A stretch of DNA of 28,069 nucleotides from Firmicutes bacterium UBA7523. Its GTDB lineage: Bacteria > Bacillota > Dethiobacteria > Dethiobacterales > Dethiobacteraceae. Position 1 is the first letter of the stretch. Each line of letters begins with the position of its first letter. Under the pieces are notes generated by a model. The model had not been told where the DNA came from, ran no database searches, and saw only the letters and a list, made by a program, of their open reading frames with translations. Where the stretch lies: NCBI GenBank assembly GCA_002479415.1, contig DLMZ01000042.1, forward strand, positions 7,956 through 36,024, read 5' to 3'. The translations under genes and the position numbers were made by a program. Positions 1 to 7,761 of the stretch are shown here, one piece after another.

Positions 1-27
1 TGGGTCCCTGTCACTTTATTAAAACTA

Positions 28-270
28 TTAGCTTAGCTGGCTTTTATACTGTTGAATTGTAGTTTGATCAGCTTCTTGAGCAGGCATGTAAAAACCTTTT
101 TGAGTAGCCTTCTGGCTAAGCTGGAACTGAAACTGTTCATCGGAATTGCGAATTTGCTGCAACGTCTGCCTAAGCTGAGAGTTTGAACTCTCCGCAATGG
201 CAGTGGCGTATGTAGTCAAGCTTGCATTAATCTGGGAAAGGATATCATTTACCATATCTTTATCTTGCAT
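28..270 (-). CDS. CotF-like small spore coat protein
   Basis: An 80-residue, soluble, glutamine-rich, mostly helical protein. Its C-terminal part, KGFYMPAQEADQTTIQQYKS, is the typical end of coat F (CotF-like) proteins, which are small spore-associated proteins of Firmicutes. The ATG at 270 has a GGGAGG ribosome binding site 8 nt upstream. It is the last visible gene of the sporulation operon and lies 18 bp after the next small gene (289-474). Both probably use the sigma-G-type promoter at 510-538. The family assignment comes from recognised motifs. Its exact place in the spore is unknown, and no terminator is visible in the 27 bases that follow before the window edge. Confidence 0.75.
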   Translation of the reverse strand: MQDKDMVNDILSQINASLTTYATAIAESSNSQLRQTLQQIRNSDEQFQFQLSQKATQKGFYMPAQEADQTTIQQYKSQLS

Positions 271-288
271 TCTAAAACCTCCCTTTTA

Positions 289-474
289 TTAATTTAGGAA
301 CTGCATTAACTTTTGTTTAGTCTGGCGGGCACTATTCGCTGATTGCTGAAACATTTGCTTAATTTCACTGTCTGTACACTGCTGAGCATAAGCTTCCAGC
401 TTTTGAGCACCGGTATCATGGGCACCAATCAAATGCCGTAGATTTTCTAATTCCTGCTGATTAATCTGAGCCAA
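289..474 (-). CDS. Small CotF-like/DUF1657-like helical spore protein
   Basis: About 61 residues, beginning MAQINQQELENLRHLI. I chose the TTG at 474 because the AGAGAGGGG ribosome binding site is 8 nt upstream of it; a TTG at 480 would leave only 2 nt. The protein is two amphipathic helices with no membrane segment. Its C-terminal stretch DSEIKQMFQQSANSARQT resembles the ends of the neighbouring DUF1657 proteins and of 2Duf. Proteins of this kind are common beside CotF-like genes in spore-forming Clostridia. The function is unknown; a structural or inner-membrane-associated role in the forespore is inferred from context and from the upstream sigma-G-like promoter. Confidence 0.7.
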   Translation of the reverse strand: MAQINQQELENLRHLIGAHDTGAQKLEAYAQQCTDSEIKQMFQQSANSARQTKQKLMQFLN

Positions 475-509
475 TCTCAAAACCCCTCTCTAATAAGATT
501 TTTCAATAT

Positions 510-538
510 TAGTATGCCTTGCAGAAATTATAATATTC
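510..538 (-). promoter_or_regulatory. Candidate sigma-G (forespore) promoter
   Basis: Read on the minus strand, GAATA (534-538) and CATACTA (510-516) are separated by exactly 17 nt. This matches the sigma-G consensus (GHATR, 17-18 nt, CATNMTA). The site is between the DUF1657 gene ending at 568 and the small gene starting at 474, so it would give the two CotF-like genes their own late forespore transcript. Sigma-F recognises similar sites and cannot be excluded. Confidence 0.5.
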
Positions 539-567
539 TTGCAGGCAAAAAATACTCACCGCTTTTT

Positions 568-771
568 CTACTGCTTGTACTGTGGCTCCTGTTCCTGTAT
601 ATACTGTTGTCTTTGTTGAAGCGTAGTTACTGCATTATCCAGGGTTTGGGCCAGTTGCTGAAATGTCTGCTTTGCTTGCTGGTCCTGGGTCTCAAGAGCA
701 AATGTTTTCATGCTGGTAGCGGCACTTTGCACACTGGCAATGGATTGCTCCAATTGTGTTCCTACAGTCAA
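568..771 (-). CDS. DUF1657 protein (spoVA-associated)
   Basis: A 67-residue DUF1657 family protein starting MTVGTQLEQS. The TTG at 771 is chosen because AGGAGG is 8 nt upstream and because the product then begins like its paralogue at 3526-3732 (MTVGSQLKQT). The two paralogues share the start, a central helix and the ending EPQYK. DUF1657 proteins accompany spoVA2mob-type operons of Bacillaceae. No enzymatic motif is visible and the protein is predicted to be soluble and helical. It follows spoVAE by 23 bp and is probably co-transcribed. Function is unknown; an association with 2Duf in the spore inner membrane is a hypothesis. Confidence 0.8.
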   Translation of the reverse strand: MTVGTQLEQSIASVQSAATSMKTFALETQDQQAKQTFQQLAQTLDNAVTTLQQRQQYIQEQEPQYKQ

Positions 772-794
772 ATATATCACCTCCTATTTGTAAT

Positions 795-1151
795 CTACCC
801 TTTCGGCTTAAAAACTAACGATGCTAAAAACCCGAAAATTATGGCCGCTGAGATACCGGCGCTGGTAACTTCAAAGATGCCAGTAAACACACCGATAAAG
901 CCCGTCCTTTCTGCTTCCGAAAGAGCACCTTTTACCAGGGCGTTGCCGAAGCTGCTGATGGGCACTGATGCTCCGGCTCCGGCAAACTTAATCAACGGCT
1001 CGTAGAGGCCAAGCCCTCCAAGAACGGCTCCGGTGACCACCAGTGTTACTGTCATATGCGCCGGCGTTAATCTAAAGACATCCAGCAGCAGTTGTCCTAT
1101 GACACAGATAGCACCGCCGACGATAAACGCAAAAACAAATTGCTGAACCAT
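795..1151 (-). CDS. spoVAE: Stage V sporulation protein AE (SpoVAE/SpoVAEb)
   Basis: A 118-residue membrane protein with about four hydrophobic segments. It is one of the SpoVA proteins that move Ca2+-dipicolinic acid into the developing forespore and release it at germination. It shows the GGAICVIGQLLLD start and GLGLYEPLIKFAGAGASVPI core of the family, and its length matches SpoVAEb (about 116 residues). An AAAGGAG site lies about 6 nt before the ATG at 1151. It follows spoVAD by 11 bp. Its N-terminal region resembles SpoVAC (GGTICFIGQL), as expected because the two are related. Confidence 0.92.
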   Translation of the reverse strand: MVQQFVFAFIVGGAICVIGQLLLDVFRLTPAHMTVTLVVTGAVLGGLGLYEPLIKFAGAGASVPISSFGNALVKGALSEAERTGFIGVFTGIFEVTSAGISAAIIFGFLASLVFKPKG

Positions 1152-1162
1152 GGCTTTCTCCT

Positions 1163-2164
1163 TTAATGTTCTATCGCCACCGCATGGGCAATACAGGGAA
1201 TGCTTTCCTTCTGCTGATAAGATAACGGCGAAAGAAGCGCTCCTGTGGCAACAATCAGTATTCTATTTATTTCACCTTTACGCAGCTTTTTGAGGAAATG
1301 TCCGAATGTGACTGTTGCTGAACAGGCACAGCCGCTGCCGCCGGCCACAACCGGCTGGTCATCGCTATAAATAAGCAGTCCGCAATCAGTAAAAGTTTTA
1401 GCGGGTATATCTATATGATGCTTTTGCAGTAAATCAGCGGCGATATGGTGTCCAACTCGCCCCAAATCACCGGTAGCAATAACATCATAGTGGTCTGCAC
1501 CCACTCCCATATCACGAAAATGAGCCTGAATTGTGTCTACCGCCGCAGGAGCCATGGCGGCTCCCATATTAAAAGGGTCGGAGATACCCATATCAACAAC
1601 ACGTCCGATGGTGGCTGAAACCACTTTTGGACCTTCCCCTTCATGTGCGACTAAAGCGGCACCGGCACCCGTTACCGTCCACTGAGCTGTGGGCGGCACC
1701 TGAGAACCATACTCCGAGGGATACCGGAATTGCTTATTAACCGATCCATTGTGGCTGGAGGTGGCCGCCAGTGCATATTTGGCAGAGCTGCTGTCTACCA
1801 ACAAGGATGCCAGAGCAAGCGATTCCATTGAGCTGGAGCAAGCACCGAACAAGCCTAGGAAAGGCACGCCCATCGTTCGGGCAGCAAAGCTGCTGGATAT
1901 TATTTGATTCATCAAATCGCCGCTTAATAAAAAATGAACATCTTCCTTTTTAAGACCAGCCTTGTCTATAGCTTTTTCACAAGCTTGCTCCAGCATCTTT
2001 TTTTCTGCTTTTTCAAAACTTTCCTGACCAAGCCAGATATCGTCATTTAGAATATCAAAATCATCGGCAAGAGGTCCTTGAGCCTCAAAAGGGCCGCCAA
2101 CAGCAGCAGATGCCAGTATTACCGGCTTTGAGGGAAAGATCCATGTCTGATGTCCCTGCAGCAT
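1163..2164 (-). CDS. spoVAD: Stage V sporulation protein AD (SpoVAD)
   Basis: A 333-residue soluble protein with a thiolase-like fold. SpoVAD is the peripheral subunit of the SpoVA complex that binds dipicolinic acid. Visible family features are the VILASAAVGGPFEAQGPLA start, the GACSSSMESLALAS segment near residue 110, and GGSGCACSATVTFGHFL near the C-terminus. Length is close to the B. subtilis protein (338). The ATG at 2164 follows the spoVAC stop directly (TAAATG), which suggests translational coupling. No truncation or missing region is seen. Confidence 0.95.
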   Translation of the reverse strand: MLQGHQTWIFPSKPVILASAAVGGPFEAQGPLADDFDILNDDIWLGQESFEKAEKKMLEQACEKAIDKAGLKKEDVHFLLSGDLMNQIISSSFAARTMGVPFLGLFGACSSSMESLALASLLVDSSSAKYALAATSSHNGSVNKQFRYPSEYGSQVPPTAQWTVTGAGAALVAHEGEGPKVVSATIGRVVDMGISDPFNMGAAMAPAAVDTIQAHFRDMGVGADHYDVIATGDLGRVGHHIAADLLQKHHIDIPAKTFTDCGLLIYSDDQPVVAGGSGCACSATVTFGHFLKKLRKGEINRILIVATGALLSPLSYQQKESIPCIAHAVAIEH

Positions 2165-2644
2165 TTACATCCCACCTAACGCCTTTAGGGCAACAGCGAT
2201 TAATCCTATAAAGAAAGCAGAAACAACACCATAGGTTATAACGGGGCCGGCTATCTTATACATATTTCCTCCTACTCCCAAAACATAGCCTTCAGTGCGG
2301 TGTTCTATAGCGGCCGAAGCTACCGTGTTAGCAAACCCGGTGACAGGAACTATTGTGCCGCCGCCGGCATATTGAGCTAAGTGGTCATAGAAGCCGAAGC
2401 CAGTCATAAATACCGCAATTATTATTAGGGTTGCAACGGTAGGATTACCGGCGGTCATTTCATTAAAGCCAAAATAGGTAATATATATCCACTGGAAAAG
2501 CTGACCGATAAAACAGATTGTACCGCCGACAAAAAATGCCCGCAGCGAATTTTTCAAAACAGGACGTTTTGGTTCGCGAGCTTTGGCAAAAGCTTGATAC
2601 TCCTGCTGTACTGGGCTCAATTTTTTGTTTTTCTTGTTTGACAT
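2165..2644 (-). CDS. spoVAC: Stage V sporulation protein AC (SpoVAC)
   Basis: A 159-residue integral membrane protein with a charged, lysine-rich N-terminus of about 35 residues and then four to five hydrophobic segments. SpoVAC is the mechanosensitive-channel-like SpoVA subunit in the spore inner membrane, used for release of Ca-dipicolinate. The motifs GGTICFIGQL and GFGFYDHLAQYAGGGTIVPV are characteristic. AAAGGAGG precedes the ATG at 2644. It lies 10 bp after the 2Duf gene and abuts spoVAD. Confidence 0.95.
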   Translation of the reverse strand: MSNKKNKKLSPVQQEYQAFAKAREPKRPVLKNSLRAFFVGGTICFIGQLFQWIYITYFGFNEMTAGNPTVATLIIIAVFMTGFGFYDHLAQYAGGGTIVPVTGFANTVASAAIEHRTEGYVLGVGGNMYKIAGPVITYGVVSAFFIGLIAVALKALGGM

Positions 2645-2654
2645 AGCTCCTCCT

Positions 2655-3515
2655 TTAGCGCAGCAAAAATGGCTGCAGCTTTTTCAACAGCTCTTCTAGC
2701 TCCTGTGCATTTTGAGAGTACATAGCTTTCGTTTCAGAATCTTGAGTTTCGTAACCGTACCTAACAAAATCTGCCTGTGATTTTTCAAGATTGGCATAAA
2801 GCATCTCCCTCACTTTAGATTGAGGCACCTTTACAGCATCATCAAACAAGTCAAGATACAGTTCTCCATTGGAGTCAACCTGGCCGATAAAAACATTATC
2901 TAAGGAAATCCCTGCTGCCTTCAATTCAGTGTTAAGCCAGTTATGTGTCAGCCCCATCTCCGTAAGAGATCCATGAAGGATGTTGCCATCAAGCACTACT
3001 GTTTGCGGCTCGGTTTGCGGTGTAACGTCCCATTGAAGATCATAAGGGGTTATTGGATTTTTGTTGGACTTTAACAAAACTGATATTTCTCCCGTTGTCT
3101 CCAGCGTGGCAAATTCAACATCGGCTAATCTAAAAACATTTTTTTGCCGCAGGTCGGACAGAAGCTCTTCCCCTGTCAGCCTCACTTGCTGTAAATTATC
3201 ATCCATAATTTTTCCTTGCTTTATTAGCACTATCTCTTTTCCATGTAAAATATCATGGGCTGTTTTGCTTCGTGCAGCAAGAAAGTCACCGATTATAGGC
3301 AATGCTACCCAGACCATCAAAGCAGTAATCCCAAAAATAAGGTTCGGGTATAGCCCTAGTACCAGCAAAGCCGTAATGGCGGCAATTACCGTATAATTTA
3401 CAAAATTAAAAGGCGTTGTTTTTGCAGGATGCTTTTTGCCCATCACCCTGATTAAAGTAAAAACCAGGATATATAGAGCGGCTGCCCGCAGCATAACCAT
3501 CAGCAATTCAACCAT
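2655..3515 (-). CDS. 2Duf-like membrane protein (DUF421 + DUF1657, YetF-like)
   Basis: About 286 residues. Residues 1-80 form roughly three membrane segments (MVELLMVMLRAAALYILVFT onward), followed by cytosolic DUF421/YetF domains with LSDLRQKNVFRLADVEFATL near residues 123-142. The last 40 residues (YETQDSETKAMYSQNAQELE) look like a fused DUF1657 segment. This DUF421+DUF1657 architecture is that of '2Duf' in spoVA2mob operons, which is reported to lower inner-membrane permeability and raise spore heat resistance. I start at the ATG at 3515, preceded by AGGGGGGAAG; an upstream extension would overlap the DUF1657 gene. Placement before spoVAC also matches spoVA2mob. Confidence 0.88.
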   Translation of the reverse strand: MVELLMVMLRAAALYILVFTLIRVMGKKHPAKTTPFNFVNYTVIAAITALLVLGLYPNLIFGITALMVWVALPIIGDFLAARSKTAHDILHGKEIVLIKQGKIMDDNLQQVRLTGEELLSDLRQKNVFRLADVEFATLETTGEISVLLKSNKNPITPYDLQWDVTPQTEPQTVVLDGNILHGSLTEMGLTHNWLNTELKAAGISLDNVFIGQVDSNGELYLDLFDDAVKVPQSKVREMLYANLEKSQADFVRYGYETQDSETKAMYSQNAQELEELLKKLQPFLLR

Positions 3516-3525
3516 GCTTCCCCCC

Positions 3526-3732
3526 CTAGCTCCCCTTATATTGAGGCTCAAAAAACTCGAGAGATCGAATTCTGGTTTCCAAATCAACAATAATATCATT
3601 CAAGACTTTAACCGCTTCACTAAAGACATGTACGGCCTGTTCATGCTGAGATTGCTCTGCATAAATCCGCAGTGTGGCACGGGAGCCTTTTAAAGAAGCG
3701 AGTGTCTGTTTTAACTGTGAACCAACGGTCAT
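3526..3732 (-). CDS. DUF1657 protein, first gene of the spoVA operon
   Basis: A 68-residue DUF1657 protein (MTVGSQLKQTLASLKG...EPQYKGS), paralogous to the protein at 568-771. The ATG at 3732 has a GGGAGG site about 9 nt upstream. It is the first gene of the operon: a terminator at 3783-3826 separates it from the gene before it, so the operon promoter should lie between 3733 and 3785. I could not find a convincing sigma-G or sigma-A promoter there. Soluble, helical, no catalytic motif; function unknown. Confidence 0.82.
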   Translation of the reverse strand: MTVGSQLKQTLASLKGSRATLRIYAEQSQHEQAVHVFSEAVKVLNDIIVDLETRIRSLEFFEPQYKGS

Positions 3733-3782
3733 TCAACCAACCTCCCTTAATCCATCTTCTCCAATTTCAGCTTAATAAATAC

Positions 3783-3826
3783 AAAAAAAACGACTGCCCG
3801 GGGTTCAAAACCGGGTAGCCGCTTTT
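3783..3826 (-). terminator. Intrinsic terminator after the DUF1858 gene
   Basis: On the minus strand a GC-rich stem (GCGGCTACCCGG pairing with CCGGGCAGTCGT, with one mismatch and G-U pairs) is followed by eight T. It lies 25 bp after the stop of the DUF1858 gene and insulates the spoVA operon from it. Confidence 0.8.
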
Positions 3827-3850
3827 AGAAAAAAGCAAAACTATAATATG

Positions 3851-4048
3851 TTATTGAGCAGCTTCGTTTAGACGACTAAGAAAATCATCGGGATCCTGAC
3901 CATGCTTTAGAGCAGCTTGCTGCACAGATTCGCTGGTCGCAGACGGACAGCCCAGACAATGAATTCCCAGCCCCATAAGCACTTTTGCCGTTTGCGGATA
4001 AGCAGACAAAACTTGCGAAATAGTCATATCAGGTGTAATTTTTGACAT
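3851..4048 (-). CDS. DUF1858 / CxxC redox-disulfide domain protein
   Basis: A 65-residue DUF1858 protein (hybrid-cluster-protein-associated redox disulfide domain). It has the family pattern ITPDMTISQVL then YPQTAKVLMGLGIHCLGCPS, with the CLGC (CxxC) motif near residues 31-34. The ATG at 4048 has AAGGAG 7 nt upstream, whereas upstream residues of the same reading frame show no homology. The domain is thought to bind a metal or take part in thiol redox chemistry; the partner is unknown. It lies downstream of tex and has its own terminator. Confidence 0.88.
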   Translation of the reverse strand: MSKITPDMTISQVLSAYPQTAKVLMGLGIHCLGCPSATSESVQQAALKHGQDPDDFLSRLNEAAQ

Positions 4049-4171
4049 CTTAACACTCCTTGTTTGTTTTTTGCCATACGCAACATGTAGTAAATTTAAT
4101 ACTGTTATATTACTATTCGCTTTATTATTCCAAATTCCTTGGTAAAAATTCCAACACTCCAAGCAAAAGGC

Positions 4172-6301
4172 TTATTCTAAGCATGTTAAGGAAATTCTTT
4201 TTTTCTGAATATCTACAGAAAGCACCTTAACATTAATAATATCACCCAACTTTACAACATCGAGAGGATGCTTGACATATTTATTAGCAAGCTGAGAAAT
4301 ATGTACCAAACCATCCTGATGAACACCAATATCTACAAACGCCCCAAAATCAACAACATTGCGGACAACTCCCGTTAACTCCATCCCGGCCTTTAAATCT
4401 TCAAGATGAAGGACGCCTTTTTTAAAAACCGGCTTAGGCACATCTTCACGCGGATCTCTGCCTGGCTTTTTAAATTCTTCAACAATATCTTGAAGTGTCG
4501 GCTCCCCCACACCCAGCTTCATTGCTGCGTCTTTAATATTAATTGCCGGAATAGACCAGGAATTACCGAGGTCCCCATAAGAAATCTGCATCATCTCAAT
4601 TAGTTTTTCCGCAACGTTATAGGATTCCGGGTGCACAGCGCTTCTGTCAAGATAGTTTTCAGCGTCGGGTATGCGCAAAAAGCCGGCGCATTGTTTAAAG
4701 GCTGCCGGACCCAGCTTAGCCACTTTCTTTAAATCATTTCTGGATTTAAATACACCATGCTCTTCCCTGAAAGCAACAATATTTGCGGCAATTGTTTTGT
4801 TCACACCGGCGACTCTTTCCAACAAAGGAGCCGAAGCAGTAGTTAAATCAACACCTACCTGGTTAACACAATCCTCCACCACTCCGCTCAGTACTTCCTC
4901 CAGCCTTTTTTGATTTACATCATGCTGATATTGGCCTACACCAATAGAGCGAGGGTCAATCTTAACAAGCTCAGCCAGAGAGTCTTGCACGCGTCGCGCT
5001 ATTGAAACAGCGCTTCTTTCGGCAACATCCAGCTCTGGAAACTCGGCATTGCCCAGCTTTGATGCGGAGTAGATACTGGCGCCGGCCTCGTTAACTACTG
5101 TGTACTCTATATCTAAATCCATCTCTGCAACAACCTCAGCGATAAACTCCTCGCTCTCACGCCCGGCCGTGCCGTTTCCGATAGCTACTGTGTTTAAACG
5201 ATGCTTTTTAATTAGCTTTTTAACAACGGCGGCCGAAGCTTCTTTTTTATTATGAGGCGGAGTGGGGTATATTACGGCCGTTTCCAGCAGCTTACCTGTT
5301 TCATCAACACAAGCAAGCTTGCAGCCTGTCCGATATCCCGGATCTAACCCCAAAATTCTCTTACCCGGTACAGGGGGTGTTAAGAGTAAGCCCTTTAGGT
5401 TAGCGTTAAATATTTTAAGCGCCTGTTCTTCAGCCCGTGACGTCAACTCATTTCTCACTTCCCGTTCCAGGGAAGGAAATAAGAGCCGTTTCCAGCCATC
5501 CTTAATCGCAGCTAATAGCTGCTCTCTCACTTTCTCGGAAATAATTTTACGCAAATATAATTTCTCCAAAATGCTTAAAGCCAGCTCATCGGCAAATTCC
5601 AGCTTAACGTTAAGAAATTTTTCGTTCTCTCCCCTGTTAATCGCTAGAACCCTATGCGGCTGAACTTTGTTTGCAGGCTCGGAATAATTATAATACATTT
5701 CGTAAGGGCTTTCTTCCTCCCTGCTTGCGCGGCTGACAATCAGCCCCCGTGCAAACAGTAAGCTTCTGATTTCTTTTCTTGCCTGCGGCTCGTCAGAAAT
5801 TATTTCCGCTATAATGTCCCGTGCTCCGGAAAGTGCGTCCTCTATAGCAGGCACATCATCGTTTATGTATAATGCTGCTGCCGCTTCAGGGTCTTCCTTG
5901 CCTTCAAGAAGACATAAAGCCAAAGGCTCTAGTCCCTTCTCCTTGGCGATTGTGGCTTTTGTTCTTTTCTTCGGCCGATAAGGACGATAAATATCTTCCA
6001 GCTCAGTTGCAGTACCGGCTGCTGTAACAGAAGCCTCCAGCTCCGCTGTCAATACCCCTTGCTCCGATAAAGAGCGAAGGATACTCTCCCTGTTCTTTTC
6101 CAGGTTTCTGTAAAGATTCAGCTTGTCGGCCAAGGTGCGAAGCTCTTCATCATCCATTCCTTCCGTTACTTCTTTACGGTAGCGGGCGATAAAAGGAACT
6201 GTATTCCCTTCATCCATCAAAGCTATTGCCTTGGCAATTCTCTGAGAAGGCAGCCCCATGTCGGCGGCAATACGCTTAATAATTCTTTCTTCCTGATTCA
6301 T
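4172..6301 (-). CDS. tex: Tex-family RNA-binding transcription accessory protein (YdcI-like)
   Basis: 709 residues, close to the family length. Domains in order: Tex N-terminal helical region; a YqgF/RNase H-like domain beginning ILGLDPGYRTGCKLACVDE; helix-hairpin-helix segments (LLERVAGVNKTIAANIVAFR and LKKVAKLGPAAFKQCAGFLR); and a C-terminal S1 RNA-binding domain (GVVRNVVDFGAFVDIGVHQD). Tex binds nucleic acids and influences transcription; its precise role in Firmicutes is unclear. The ATG at 6301 is preceded by GGAGG 5 nt away, so the longer reading frame up to 6394 is not used. It follows the adenosyltransferase gene by 93 bp and ends near the DUF1858 gene. Confidence 0.95.
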   Translation of the reverse strand: MNQEERIIKRIAADMGLPSQRIAKAIALMDEGNTVPFIARYRKEVTEGMDDEELRTLADKLNLYRNLEKNRESILRSLSEQGVLTAELEASVTAAGTATELEDIYRPYRPKKRTKATIAKEKGLEPLALCLLEGKEDPEAAAALYINDDVPAIEDALSGARDIIAEIISDEPQARKEIRSLLFARGLIVSRASREEESPYEMYYNYSEPANKVQPHRVLAINRGENEKFLNVKLEFADELALSILEKLYLRKIISEKVREQLLAAIKDGWKRLLFPSLEREVRNELTSRAEEQALKIFNANLKGLLLTPPVPGKRILGLDPGYRTGCKLACVDETGKLLETAVIYPTPPHNKKEASAAVVKKLIKKHRLNTVAIGNGTAGRESEEFIAEVVAEMDLDIEYTVVNEAGASIYSASKLGNAEFPELDVAERSAVSIARRVQDSLAELVKIDPRSIGVGQYQHDVNQKRLEEVLSGVVEDCVNQVGVDLTTASAPLLERVAGVNKTIAANIVAFREEHGVFKSRNDLKKVAKLGPAAFKQCAGFLRIPDAENYLDRSAVHPESYNVAEKLIEMMQISYGDLGNSWSIPAINIKDAAMKLGVGEPTLQDIVEEFKKPGRDPREDVPKPVFKKGVLHLEDLKAGMELTGVVRNVVDFGAFVDIGVHQDGLVHISQLANKYVKHPLDVVKLGDIINVKVLSVDIQKKRISLTCLE

Positions 6302-6394
6302 ATTAACCTCCATCGCTAAAAACTTGTGTCGTCTTGCATCTCTCCGCAAATCATTGTAAACCAATAATAAGCTATTAGCAAGAGCAGAAAACAT

Positions 6395-6925
6395 CTAGTA
6401 CTCAATACCGCTCCTAGCCGGAACCCCGGCTTTGTAATGATGCTTTATTTCTTTCACTTCACTAACAAGATGAGCAGCCTCAATAATGGACTTAGGCGCA
6501 CCTCGCCCGGTTAAAACTACATCCACGTGAAGAGGACGCTTCTCCAGCATATTCAAAACATCTTCCTCACGCAGCAAGCTGAAATCAAGGGCAAAATTAA
6601 CCTCGTCAAAAATGACTAAGTCATACTGGCCCGAGAGTAACGCTTCTTTACCCAGCCTAAAAACCTTGCGGGCATCGGCTAAATCCTCATCCTTAATGCC
6701 GCTACGACCGGTAATCCGGCTTCTTTCAGATTGTATCACCGTAAAGTTGGGCAAAAACTTCCTGATTGCCTGAATTTCACCATATGTGGGATCGCTTTTT
6801 CTAAACTGCACCATCAGAATTTTCGCCCCATGGCCGCAGGCCCGCAAGCCCAAACCCAGTGCAGCCGTAGTCTTTCCCTTCCCCTCACCTGTAAAAACCA
6901 ACACAATACCTTTTTTCTCCATCAT
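6395..6925 (-). CDS. cobO: Cob(I)yrinic acid a,c-diamide adenosyltransferase (CobO/BtuR family)
   Basis: About 176 residues. A P-loop near the N-terminus (GEGKGKTTAALG) and the following LGLRACGHGAKILMVQF, DLVIFDEVNFAL and VVLTGRGAP segments identify the BtuR/CobO family. It transfers the adenosyl group of ATP to cob(I)alamin or cobyrinic acid diamide, in cobalamin synthesis or salvage. The start is ATG at 6925 or 6922; AGGAG lies about 11 nt upstream, slightly far. No other cobalamin gene and no cobalamin riboswitch is visible nearby, so a role in salvage or a dispersed pathway is possible. Confidence 0.93.
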   Translation of the reverse strand: MMEKKGIVLVFTGEGKGKTTAALGLGLRACGHGAKILMVQFRKSDPTYGEIQAIRKFLPNFTVIQSERSRITGRSGIKDEDLADARKVFRLGKEALLSGQYDLVIFDEVNFALDFSLLREEDVLNMLEKRPLHVDVVLTGRGAPKSIIEAAHLVSEVKEIKHHYKAGVPARSGIEY

Positions 6926-7121
6926 GGAAATACATTCTCCTGTCTTATTATCTGGCAATACACAACAAGCAGTCTATGTGCTCCATCTCAGCTTTCCGGC
7001 AAGTTTTATTGTACCATTATAATGACAATCATGCTATACGAGCATAAAGTCGGCTAGACATATTGCAAGCATAATAAATGACATAATAAACAATAAGTCG
7101 GTTGACTTTTGTGAGAATAAC

Positions 7122-7157
7122 AAAACCTGATATGCCGCTGATGGCTTATCAGGTTTT
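7122..7157 (-). terminator. Terminator after the toxin gene
   Basis: An inverted repeat AAAACCTGATA / TATCAGGTTTT with inner GCC/GGC pairing and a short loop. It ends in a T-run on both strands and lies 13 bp beyond the toxin stop at 7171. Confidence 0.7.
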
Positions 7158-7170
7158 TAATACGCTTAAA

Positions 7171-7482
7171 TTAAAGCAATTCTATATAGTTTCTGCCACC
7201 ATATATTATACGAACTATAAAAATGGTCTGCATTTCATCGTCTATGCGATATAGTATCAGATAATTCTTAATCACTATTTTACGATACCTATCTTTGCTA
7301 AGCCTGCTATCATTGCATAAACTATACATGCGAGGATTATCAGCAACAGCGTGATAACCTTTTTCTACATCATCTAGAAAACTTGCTGCCGCTACCGGAT
7401 TAACAAGCTCCACTGCAATATAGTGAATAATGTCATCAATATCATTATGAGCTTCTTTTGAAACAATAAGCTTATAAGCCAT
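7171..7482 (-). CDS. RelE/ParE-family toxin
   Basis: A 103-residue RelE/ParE superfamily toxin: MAYKLIVSKEAHNDIDDIIH, then NPRMYSLCNDSRLSKDRYRK and the strand pattern NYLILYRIDDEMQTIFIVRI. Toxins of this superfamily are mRNA interferases or gyrase inhibitors; which applies cannot be told from the sequence. The start at 7482 overlaps the end of the antitoxin gene (7472) by 11 nt, typical of type II toxin-antitoxin pairs. Length and C-terminus look complete, so the gene is probably functional. Confidence 0.88.
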   Translation of the reverse strand: MAYKLIVSKEAHNDIDDIIHYIAVELVNPVAAASFLDDVEKGYHAVADNPRMYSLCNDSRLSKDRYRKIVIKNYLILYRIDDEMQTIFIVRIIYGGRNYIELL

Positions 7483-7732
7483 ACTTTTCTCTCGTCTTTT
7501 TGAGAGATTCAAACCCGTCAGTTACTTCGCCTTTGCCAATGGATTTTTCAGCTTCATTCAATTTTCTGTAAATATCGTTCATTAACATAATTTTTTCGTA
7601 GGTTTCCATGCTCATAATGACCATATCACCATATCCATTTTTAGTAATGAACACTGGCTCATTAGTTTCACGGCACATTTCAGAAAGCTTACTGGTGTTT
7701 TTCAAATCCCTAATTGGAATAATTTGAGGCAT
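7472..7732 (-). CDS. YefM/Phd-family antitoxin
   Basis: An 86-residue protein. The N-terminal DNA-binding domain has the Phd/YefM pattern (IPIRDLKNTSKLSEMCRETN, then PVFITKNGYGDMVIMSMETY) and the C-terminal charged tail would bind the toxin. The ATG at 7732 has AAGGAG about 9 nt upstream. It precedes and overlaps the toxin gene. Autoregulation is likely because an inverted repeat overlaps the -10 box (7762-7776). Confidence 0.9.
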   Translation of the reverse strand: MPQIIPIRDLKNTSKLSEMCRETNEPVFITKNGYGDMVIMSMETYEKIMLMNDIYRKLNEAEKSIGKGEVTDGFESLKKTREKYGL

Positions 7733-7761
7733 GATTTTATCTCCTTGTACTGTTATGAGCC

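Noticed and set aside
514..1005. 163-codon plus-strand open frame
   Set aside because: It is antisense to the DUF1657 and spoVAE genes, has no ribosome binding site, and reads as an arbitrary hydrophobic sequence.
4406..5663. Plus-strand open frames opposite tex
   Set aside because: They are opposite a clearly conserved gene and have serine/leucine-rich compositions without family similarity.
6926..7121. Cobalamin riboswitch before cobO
   Set aside because: The upstream region is short and contains no recognisable B12-box; only a TATAAT-like sequence was seen.
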